In this document: positions 52,261 to 62,130 of the stretch, piece after piece
How the letters are laid out: each line of letters begins with the position of its first letter
Numbering within the stretch: position 1 is the stretch's first letter
Source: Bugula neritina
Lineage: Eukaryota; Bryozoa; Gymnolaemata; Cheilostomatida; Bugulidae
Direction of reading: 5' to 3'
Assembly (NCBI GenBank): GCA_964035545.1
Contig: OZ037766.1
Coordinates: 18,565,581 to 18,629,580 of the forward strand
Length of the DNA: 64,000 nt
Notes under the pieces: generated by a model
Databases searched by the model: none
What the model was told of the DNA's origin: nothing
What the model saw: only the letters and a program-made list of their open reading frames with translations
Made by a program: the position numbers and the translations under genes

Positions 52261-53040
52261 TACAGTAAATTTCAGTATGTTACAGTGCATTTGCAGATAT
52301 TACACTATACTTCAGTGAGTTTTAGTGTCTTTCATTATGTTGCAGTATATTTCAGTATGTTGCAGTATTTTGCAATACATTTCATTATGTTACAGTGTAT
52401 TTCAGTATGTTGCAGTATATTTCAGTTTGATACAATAAATTTCAGTATGTTACAGTACATTTCCGTAAATTACACTATACTTCAGTGAGTTGTAGTATAT
52501 TTCAGTATCTTGCAGTATATCTCAGAATGTTACAGTATATTTCAGTATGTTGCAGTATATTTCAGCGTGTTTGAGTATATTTCAGTATGACACAGTGCAT
52601 TTCCAGATATTACGCTATACTTCAGTGAGTTTTAGTGTCTTTCAGTGTGTTGCAGTATATTTCGGTATTTTGCAACATATTTCAATATGTTGCAATGTAT
52701 TTCAATATGTTACAGTGTATTTCAGTATGTTGCAGTATGTTGCAATGTATTTCAGTATGTTACAGTGTATTTCAGTAGGTTTCAGTATCTTGCAGTATAT
52801 TTCAGCATGTTGCAGTATATTTCAGGATGTTGCAGTATATTTCAGTATGTTACAGTGTTTTGCAGTATTTTGCAGTATATTTCAGTGTGTTACAGTATAT
52901 TTCATTATGTTGCAGTATGTTGCAGTATATTTCAGTAGTTTGCAACATATTTCAGTAGGTTACCATATATTTCGGTATGTTGCAGCATATTTCAATGTGT
53001 TGCAGTGTATTTCAATATGTTACAGTGTATTTCAGTATGT
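52261..53040 (+). repeat. Higher-order repeat F, copy 3, partial
   Basis: About 780 bp continue repeat F, with its marker at 52,567, before switching at about 53,041 into the diverged segment related to 231-880. One visible difference is ATATTTCAGT near 52,877 where copy 2 has ATGTTTCAGT near 49,767. Confidence 0.83.
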
Positions 53041-53586
53041 TGCTGTATGTTGCACTGTATTTCTGTATGTTACGGTGTAGTTCAGTATGTTGCAGTATAT
53101 TTCAGTATGTTACAGTATGTTTCAGTATGTTGCAGTGTATTTCCGTGGGTTATAGTATATTCAAGTATGATACAGCATATTTCAGTATGTTACAGTGTAT
53201 TTCAGTATGTTGCAGTATTTTGCAACGCATTTCAGTATGTTACAGTGTATTTCAGTATGTTGCAGTATATTTCAGTATTTTACAATAAATTTCAGTATAT
53301 TACAGTACATTTCCGTAAATTACGCCATACTTCAGTGAGTTGTAGTATATTTCAGTATCATGCAGTATATCTCAGTATGTTACAGTATATTTCAGTATGT
53401 TACAGTATGTTTCAGTGTGTTACAGTATGTTGCAGAATATTTCAGTAGTTTGCAACATATTTCAGTAGGTTACCATATATTTCGGTATGTTGCAGCATAT
53501 TTCAATGTGTTGCAGTGTATTTCAATATGTTACAGTGTATTTCAGTATGTTGCAGTATGTTGCAGTATGATGCAGCATGTTGCAGT
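52937..53586 (+). repeat. Second copy of the diverged left segment
   Basis: This aligns to 231-880 at a constant offset of 52,706 bp. Shared rare monomers are GTAGTTCAGT (53,077), ATTTTACAAT, ATATTACAGT and ATCATGCAGT (near 53,357). Its left ~100 bp overlap the end of repeat F because both have the same common block there. It has private changes too: ATGTTGCTGT and ATGTTGCACT near 53,037-53,056, and AAGTATGATA near 53,162. It is bounded by young, homogeneous repeats on both sides. Confidence 0.82.
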
Positions 53587-54256
53587 GTATCTCTTTATGT
53601 TTCAGTGTATTTCTGTATGTTACAGTGTATTTCAGTATGTTGCAGTATATTTCAGTATGTTACAGTATGTTTCAGTATGTTGCAGTATATTTCAGTGGGT
53701 TATAGTATATTTCAGTATGATACAGCATATTTCAGTATGTTACAGTGTATTTCAGTATGTTGCAGTATTTTGCAATATATTTCAGTATGTTACAGCGTAT
53801 TTCAGTATGTTGCAGTATATTTCAGTATGTTACAATAAATTTCAGTATGTTACAGTACATTGCCGTAAATGACACTATACTTCAGTGAGTTGTAGTATAT
53901 TTCAGTATCTAGCAGTATATCTCAGTATGTTACTGTATATTTCAGTATGTTACAGTATATTTTAGTTTGTTACAGTAAATTTCAGTATGTTACAGTGCAT
54001 TTGCAGATATTACACTATACTTCAGTGAGTTTTAGTGTCTTTCATTATGTTGCAGTATATTTCAGTATGTTGCAGTATTTTGCAATACATTTTATTATGT
54101 TACAGTGTATTTCAGTATGTTGCAGTATATTTCAGTTTGATACAATAAATTTCAGTATGTTACAGTACATTTCCGTAAATTACATTATACTTCAGTGAGT
54201 TGTAGTATATTTCAGTATCTTGCAGTATATCTCAGTATGTTACAGTATATTTCAGT
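53587..54256 (+). repeat. Satellite segment with private variants
   Basis: Decamer satellite between the diverged segment and repeat G. It holds monomers I did not notice elsewhere: GTATCTCTTT ATGTTTCAGT near 53,587-53,606, AAATGACACT near 53,867, and ATCTAGCAGT near 53,907. From about 53,950 it returns to the common cassette order leading to the marker at 54,277. Confidence 0.72.
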
Positions 54257-56284
54257 ATGTTGCAGTATATTTCAGCGTGTTTGAGTATATTTCAGTATGA
54301 CACAGTGCATTTCCAGATATTACGCTATACTTCAGTGAGTTTTAGTGTCTTTCAGTATGTTGCAGTATATTTCGGTATTTTGCAACATATTTCAATATGT
54401 TGCAATGTATTTCAATATGTTACAGTGTATTTCAGTATGTTGCAGTATGTTGCAATGTATTTCAGTATGTTACAGTGTATTTCAGTAGGTTTCAGTATCT
54501 TGCAGTATATTTCAGCATGTTGCAGTATATTTCAGGATGTTGCAGTATATTTCAGTATGTTACAGTGTTTTGCAGTATTTTGCAGTATGTTTCAGTGTGT
54601 TACAGTATATTTCATTATGTTGCAGTATGTTGCAGTATATTTCAGTAGTTTGCAACATATTTCAGTAGGTTACCATATATTTCGGTATGTTGCAGCATAT
54701 TTCAATGTGTTGCAGTGTATTTCAATATGTTACAGTGTATTTCAGTATGTTGCAGTGTGTTGCAGTATGATGCAGCATGTTGCAGTGTATTTCTGTATGT
54801 TACAGTGTAATTCGGAATGTTGCAGTATATTTCAGTATGTTACAGTATGTTTCAGTATGTTGCAGTATATTTCAGTGGGTTATAGTATATTTCAGTATGA
54901 TACAGCGTATTTCAGTATGTTACAGTGTATTTCAGTAAGTTGCAGTATTTTGCAATATATTTCAGTATGTTACAGCGTATTTCAGTATGTTGCAGTATAT
55001 TTCAGTATGTTACAATAAATTTCAGTATGTTACAGTACATTGCCGTAAATTACACTATACTTCAGTGAGTTGTAGTATATTTCAGTATCTTGCAGTACAT
55101 CTCAGTATGTTACAGTATATTTCAGTATGTTACAGTATATTTCAGTTTGTTACAGTAAATTTCAGTATGTTACAGTGCATTTGCAGATATTACACTATAC
55201 TTCAGTGAGTTTTAGTGTCTTTCAGTATGTTGCAGTATATTTCGGTATCTTGCAACTTATTTCAATGTGTTGCAATGTAATTCAATATGTTACAGTGTAT
55301 TTCAGTATGTTACACTGTATTTCAGTATGTTGCAGTATTTTGCAATATATATCAGTATGTTACAGTGTATTTCAGTATGTTGCAGTATATTTCAGTATGT
55401 TACAATAAATTTCAGTATGTTACAGTATATTTCCGTAAATTACACTATACTTCAGTGAGTTGTAGTATATTTCAGTATCTTGCAGTATATCTCAGTATGT
55501 TACAGTATATTTCAGTATGTTACAGTATATTTCAGTTTGTTACAGTAAATTTCAGTATGTTACAGTGCTTTTGCAGATATTACACTATACTTCAGTGAGT
55601 TTTAGTGTCTTTCATTATGTTGCAGTATATTTCAGTATGTTGCAGTATTTTGCAATACATTTTATTATGTTACAGTGTATTTCAGTATGTTGCAGTATAT
55701 TTCAGTTTGATACAATAAATTTCAGTATGTTACAGTACATTTCCGTAAATTACACTATACTTCAGTGAGTTGTAGTATATTTCAGTATCTTGCAGTATAT
55801 CTCAGTATGTTACAGTATATTTCAGTATGTTGCAGTATATTTCAGCGTGTTTGAGTATATTTCAGTATGACACAGTGCATTTCCAGATATTACGCTATAC
55901 TTCAGTGAGTTTTAGTCTCTTTCAGTATGTTGCAGTATATTTCGGTATTTTGCAACATATTTCAATATGTTGCAATGTATTTCAATATGTTACAGTGTAT
56001 TTCAGTATGTTGCAGTATGTTGCAATGTATTTCAGTATGTTACAGTGTAATTCAGTAGGTTTCAGTATCTTGCAGTATATTTCAGCATGTTGCAGTATAT
56101 TTCAGGATGTGGCAGTATATTTCAGTATGTTACAGTGTTTTGCAGTATTTTGCAGTATATTTCAGTGTGTTAAAGTATATTTCATTATGTTGCAGTATGT
56201 TGCAGTATATTTCAGTAGTTTGCAACATATTTCAGTAGGTTACCATATATTTCGGTATGTTGCAGCATATTTCAAGGTGTTGCA

Positions 56285-56350
56285 GTGTATTTCAATATGT
56301 TACAGTATATTTCAGTATCTTGCAGTATATTTCAGTATGTTATAGTATAT
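56285..56350 (+). other. Recombination junction (about 720-bp deletion)
   Basis: After GTATTTCAAT ATGTTACAGT the sequence passes directly to ATATTTCAGT ATCTTGCAGT and the ATATTTTAGT cassette. In the matching block of repeat F (48,370 to 49,100) about 720 bp, or 72 monomers, lie between these points. ATGTTATAGT at 56,337 is a private substitution next to the junction. Confidence 0.75.
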
Positions 56351-57076
56351 TTTAGTTTGTTACAGTAAATTTCAGTATGTTACAGTGCATTTGCAGATAT
56401 TACACTATACTTCAGTGAGTTTTAGTGTCTTTCATTATGTTGCAGTATATTTCAGTATGTTGCAGTATTTTGCAATACATTTCATTATGTTACAGTGTAT
56501 TTCAGTATGTTGCAGTATATTTCAGTTTGATACAATAAATTTCAGTATGTTACAGTACATTTCCGTAAATTACACTATACTTCAGTGAGTTAAAGTATAT
56601 TTCAGTATCTTGCAGTATATCTCAGAATGTTACAGTATATTTCAGTATGTTGCAGTATATTTCAGCGTGTTTGAGTATATTTCAGTATGACACAGTGCAT
56701 TTCCAGATATTACGCTATACTTCAGTGAGTTTTAGTGTCTTTCAGTGTGTTGCAGTATATTTCGGTATTTTGCAACATATTTCAATATGTTGCAATGTAT
56801 TTCAATATGTTACAGTGTATTTCAGTATGTTGCAGTATGTTGCAATGTATTTCAGTATGTTACAGTGTATTTCAGTAGGTTTCAGTATCTTGCAGTATAT
56901 TTCAGCATGTTGCAGTATATTTCAGGATGTTGCAGTATATTTCAGTATGTTACAGTGTTTTGCAGTATTTTGCAGTATATTTCAGTGTGTTACAGTATAT
57001 TTCATTATGTTGCAGTATGTTGCAGTATATTTCAGTAGTTTGCAACATATTTCAGTAGGTTACCATATATTTCGGT

Positions 57077-57200
57077 ATGTTGCAGCATATTTCAATGTGT
57101 TGCAGTGTATTTCAATATGTTACAGTGTATTTCAGTATGTTGCTGTATGTTGCACTGTATTTCTGTATGTTACGGTGTAGTTCAGTATGTTGCAGTATAT
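57077..57200 (+). repeat. Third, short fragment of the diverged left segment
   Basis: About 110 bp match 52,977-53,086, including ATGTTGCTGT, ATGTTGCACT and GTAGTTCAGT (57,177). The sequence then switches inside ATGTTGCAGT ATATCTCAGT to a normal block start leading to the marker at 57,247. It is a junction scar that carries the distinctive variants of the copy at 53 kb rather than of the copy at the left end. Confidence 0.8.
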
Positions 57201-57226
57201 CTCAGTATGTTACAGTATATTTCAGT

Positions 57227-59656
57227 ATGTTGCAGTATATTTCAGCGTGTTTGAGTATATTTCAGTATGACACAGTGCATTTCCAGATATTACGCTATAC
57301 TTCAGTGAGTTTTAGTGTCTTTCAGTATGTTGCAGTATATTTCGGTATTTTGCAACATATTTCAATATGTTGCAATGTATTTCAATATGTTACAGTGTAT
57401 TTCAGTATGTTGCAGTATGTTGCAATGTATTTCAGTATGTTACAGTGTATTTCAGTAGGTTTCAGTATCTTGCAGTATATTTCAGCATGTTGCAGTATAT
57501 TTCAGGATGTTGCAGTATATTTCAGTATGTTACAGTGTTTTGCAGTATTTTGCAGTATGTTTCAGTGTGTTACAGTATATTTCATTATGTTGCAGTATGT
57601 TGCAGTATATTTCAGTAGTTTGCAACATATTTCAGTAGGTTACCATATATTTCGGTATGTTGCAGCATATTTCAATGTGTTGCAGTGTATTTCAATATGT
57701 TACAGTGTATTTCAGTATGTTGCAGTGTGTTGCAGTATGATGCAGCATGTTGCAGTGTATTTCTGTATGTTACAGTGTAATTCGGAATGTTGCAGTATAT
57801 TTCAGTATGTTACAGTATGTTTCAGTATGTTGCAGTATATTTCAGTGGGTTATAGTATATTTCAGTATTATACAGCGTATTTCAGTATGTTACAGTGTAT
57901 TTCAGTATGTTGCAGTATTTTGCAATATATTTCAGTATGTTACAGCGTATTTCAGTATGTTGCAGTATATTTCAGTATGTTACAATAAATTTCAGTATGT
58001 TACAGTACATTGCCGTAAATTACACTATACTTCAGTGAGTTGTAGTATATTTCAGTATCTTGCAGTATATCTCAGTATGTTACAGTATATTTCAGTATGT
58101 TACAGTATATTTCAGTTTGTTACAGTAAATTTCAGTATGTTACAGTGCATTTGCAGATATTACACTATACTTCAGTGAGTTTTAGTGTCTTTCAGTATGT
58201 TGCAGTATATTTCGGTATCTTGCAACTTATTTCAATGTGTTGCAATGTAATTCAATATGTTACAGTGTATTTCAGTATGTTACAGTGTATTTCAGTATGT
58301 TGCAGTATTTTGCAATATATATCAGTATGTTACAGTGTATTTCAGTATGTTGCAGTATATTTCAGTATGTTACAATAAATTTCAGTATGTTACAGTATAT
58401 TTCCGTAAATTACACTATACTTCAGTGAGTTGTAGTATATTTCAGTATCTTGCAGTATATCTCAGTATGTTACAGTATATTTCAGTATGTTACAGTATAT
58501 TTCAGTTTGTTACAGTAAATTTCAGTATGTTACAGTGCTTTTGCAGATATTACACTATACTTCAGTGAGTTTTAGTGTCTTTCATTATGTTGCAGTATAT
58601 TTCAGTATGTTGCAGTATTTTGCAATACATTTTATTATGTTACAGTGTATTTCAGTATGTTGCAGTATATTTCAGTTTGATACAATAAATTTCAGTATGT
58701 TACAGTACATTTCCGTAAATTACACTATACTTCAGTGAGTTGTAGTATATTTCAGTATCTTGCAGTATATCTCAGTATGTTACAGTATATTTCAGTATGT
58801 TGCAGTATATTTCAGCGTGTTTGAGTATATTTCAGTATGACACAGTGCATTTCCAGATATTACGCTATACTTCAGTGAGTTTTAGTCTCTTTCAGTATGT
58901 TGCAGTATATTTCGGTATTTTGCAACATATTTCAATATGTTGCAATGTATTTCAATATGTTACAGTGTATTTCAGTATGTTGCAGTATGTTGCAATGTAT
59001 TTCAGTATGTTACAGTGTAATTCAGTAGGTTTCAGTATCTTGCAGTATATTTCAGCATGTTGCAGTATATTTCAGGATGTGGCAGTATATTTCAGTATGT
59101 TACAGTGTTTTGCAGTATTTTGCAGTATATTTCAGTGTGTTAAAGTATATTTCATTATGTTGCAGTATGTTGCAGTATATTTCAGTAGTTTGCAACATAT
59201 TTCAGTAGGTTACCATATATTTCGGTATGTTGCAGCATATTTCAAGGTGTTGCAGTGTATTTCAATATGTTACAGTGTATTTCAGTATGTTGCAGTATGT
59301 TCCATTATGCTGCAGTGTATTTCTGTATGTTACAGTGTAATTCAGAATGTTGCAGTATATTTCAGTATGTTACAGTATGTTTCAGTATGTTGCAGTATAT
59401 TTCAGTGGGTTATAGTATATTTCAGTATGATACAGCGTATTTCAGTATGTTACAGTGTATTTCAGTATGTTGCAGTATTTTGCAATATATTTCAGTATGT
59501 TACAGCGTATTTCAGTATGTTGCAGTATATTTCAGTATGTTACAATAAATTTCAGTATGTTACAGTACATTGCCGTAAATTACACTATACTTCAGTGAGT
59601 TGTAGTATATTTCAGTATCTTGCAGTATATCTCAGTATGTTACAGTATATTTCAGT
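57227..59656 (+). repeat. Higher-order repeat G, copy 2 (2,430 bp)
   Basis: A 1,570-bp GTCTTTCAGT-type block followed by an 860-bp CTCTTTCAGT-type block (markers 57,247, 58,817 and 59,677). It matches the next copy at an offset of 2,430 bp. ATTATACAGC near 57,867 is a private variant. Confidence 0.88.
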
Positions 59657-62086
59657 ATGTTGCAGTATATTTCAGCGTGTTTGAGTATATTTCAGTATGA
59701 CACAGTGCATTTCCAGATATTACGCTATACTTCAGTGAGTTTTAGTGTCTTTCAGTATGTTGCAGTATATTTCGGTATTTTGCAACATATTTCAATATGT
59801 TGCAATGTATTTCAATATGTTACAGTGTATTTCAGTATGTTGCAGTATGTTGCAATGTATTTCAGTATGTTACAGTGTATTTCAGTAGGTTTCAGTATCT
59901 TGCAGTATATTTCAGCATGTTGCAGTATATTTCAGGATGTTGCAGTATATTTCAGTATGTTACAGTGTTTTGCAGTATTTTGCAGTATGTTTCAGTGTGT
60001 TACAGTATATTTCATTATGTTGCAGTATGTTGCAGTATATTTCAGTAGTTTGCAACATATTTCAGTAGGTTACCATATATTTCGGTATGTTGCAGCATAT
60101 TTCAATGTGTTGCAGTGTATTTCAATATGTTACAGTGTATTTCAGTATGTTGCAGTGTGTTGCAGTATGATGCAGCATGTTGCAGTGTATTTCTGTATGT
60201 TACAGTGTAATTCGGAATGTTGCAGTATATTTCAGTATGTTACAGTATGTTTCAGTATGTTGCAGTATATTTCAGTGGGTTATAGTATATTTCAGTATGA
60301 TACAGCGTATTTCAGTATGTTACAGTGTATTTCAGTAAGTTGCAGTATTTTGCAATATATTTCAGTATGTTACAGCGTATTTCAGTATGTTGCAGTATAT
60401 TTCAGTATGTTACAATAAATTTCAGTATGTTACAGTACATTGCCGTAAATTACACTATACTTCAGTGAGTTGTAGTATATTTCAGTATCTTGCAGTATAT
60501 CTCAGTATGTTACAGTATATTTCAGTATGTTACAGTATATTTCAGTTTGTTACAGTAAATTTCAGTATGTTACAGTGCATTTGCAGATATTACACTATAC
60601 TTCAGTGAGTTTTAGTGTCTTTCAGTATGTTGCAGTATATTTCGGTATCTTGCAACTTATTTCAATGTGTTGCAATGTAATTCAATATGTTACAGTGTAT
60701 TTCAGTATGTTACAGTGTATTTCAGTATGTTGCAGTATTTTGCAATATATATCAGTATGTTACAGTGTATTTCAGTATGTTGCAGTATATTTCAGTATGT
60801 TACAATAAATTTCAGTATGTTACAGTATATTTCCGTAAATTACACTATACTTCAGTGAGTTGTAGTATATTTCAGTATCTTGCAGTATATCTCAGTATGT
60901 TACAGTATATTTCAGTATGTTACAGTATATTTCAGTTTGTTACAGTAAATTTCAGTATGTTACAGTGCTTTTGCAGATATTACACTATACTTCAGTGAGT
61001 TTTAGTGTCTTTCATTATGTTGCAGTATATTTCAGTATGTTGCAGTATTTTGCAATACATTTTATTATGTTACAGTGTATTTCAGTATGTTGCAGTATAT
61101 TTCAGTTTGATACAATAAATTTCAGTATGTTACAGTACATTTCCGTAAATTACACTATACTTCAGTGAGTTGTAGTATATTTCAGTATCTTGCAGTATAT
61201 CTCAGTATGTTACAGTATATTTCAGTATGTTGCAGTATATTTCAGCGTGTTTGAGTATATTTCAGTATGACACAGTGCATTTCCAGATATTACGCTATAC
61301 TTCAGTGAGTTTTAGTCTCTTTCAGTATGTTGCAGTATATTTCGGTATTTTGCAACATATTTCAATATGTTGCAATGTATTTCAATATGTTACAGTGTAT
61401 TTCAGTATGTTGCAGTATGTTGCAATGTATTTCAGTATGTTACAGTGTAATTCAGTAGGTTTCAGTATCTTGCAGTATATTTCAGCATGTTGCAGTATAT
61501 TTCAGGATGTGGCAGTATATTTCAGTATGTTACAGTGTTTTGCAGTATTTTGCAGTATATTTCAGTGTGTTGAAGTATATTTCATTATGTTGCAGTATGT
61601 TGCAGTATATTTCAGTAGTTTGCAACATATTTCAGTAGGTTACCATATATTTCGGTATGTTGCAGCATATTTCAAGGTGTTGCAGTGTATTTCAATATTT
61701 TACAGTGTATTTCAGTATGTTGCAGTATGTTCCATTATGCTGCAGTGTATTTCTGTATGTTACAGTGTAATTCAGAATGTTGCAGTATATTTCAGTATGT
61801 TACAGTATGTTTCAGTATGTTGCAGTATATTTCAGTGGGTTATAGTATATTTCAGTATGATACAGCGTATTTCAGTATGTTACAGTGTATTTCAGTATGT
61901 TGCAGTATTTTGCAATATATTTCAGTATGTTACAGCGTATTTCAGTATGTTGCAGTATATTTCAGTATGTTACAATAAATTTCAGTATGTTACAGTACAT
62001 TGCCGTAAATTACACTATACTTCAGTGAGTTGTAGTATATTTCAGTATCTTGCAGTATATCTCAGTATGTTACTGTATATTTCAGT
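59657..62086 (+). repeat. Higher-order repeat G, copy 3 (2,430 bp)
   Basis: Same 1,570 + 860 bp structure as copy 2, with markers at 59,677 and 61,247. Private changes include GTGTTGAAGT near 61,567 and ATTTTACAGT near 61,697. Its right boundary differs from that of copy 2 although the length is the same, because the following marker monomer is missing. Confidence 0.88.
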
Positions 62087-62130
62087 ATGTTACAGTATAT
62101 TTCAGTGTGTTACAGTAAATTTCAGTATGA
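62069..62130 (+). other. Hybrid block boundary lacking the GTGTTTGAGT marker
   Basis: At the expected block start the sequence reads ATGTTACTGT ... GTGTTACAGT AAATTTCAGT and then ATGACACAGT GCATTTCCAG. The usual boundary (59,640-59,710) has ATGTTGCAGT, ATATTTCAGC and GTGTTTGAGT before ATGACACAGT. Length is unchanged, so about 50-60 bp from the cassette-type context have replaced the marker. Confidence 0.82.

Larger units (their letters stand above)
54257..57226 (+). repeat. Higher-order repeat G, copy 1 (2,970 bp)
   Basis: Three blocks of 1,570, 820 and 580 bp (markers 54,277, 55,847, 56,667 and 57,247). The first block matches those at 57,227 and 59,657; the second is a CTCTTTCAGT-type block cut short at about 56,300-56,345. 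The third is a short block that ends in a piece of the diverged left segment at about 57,180. The offset to the next copy is 2,970 bp, while later copies are 2,430 bp, so this one contains 540 bp more. Confidence 0.82.
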
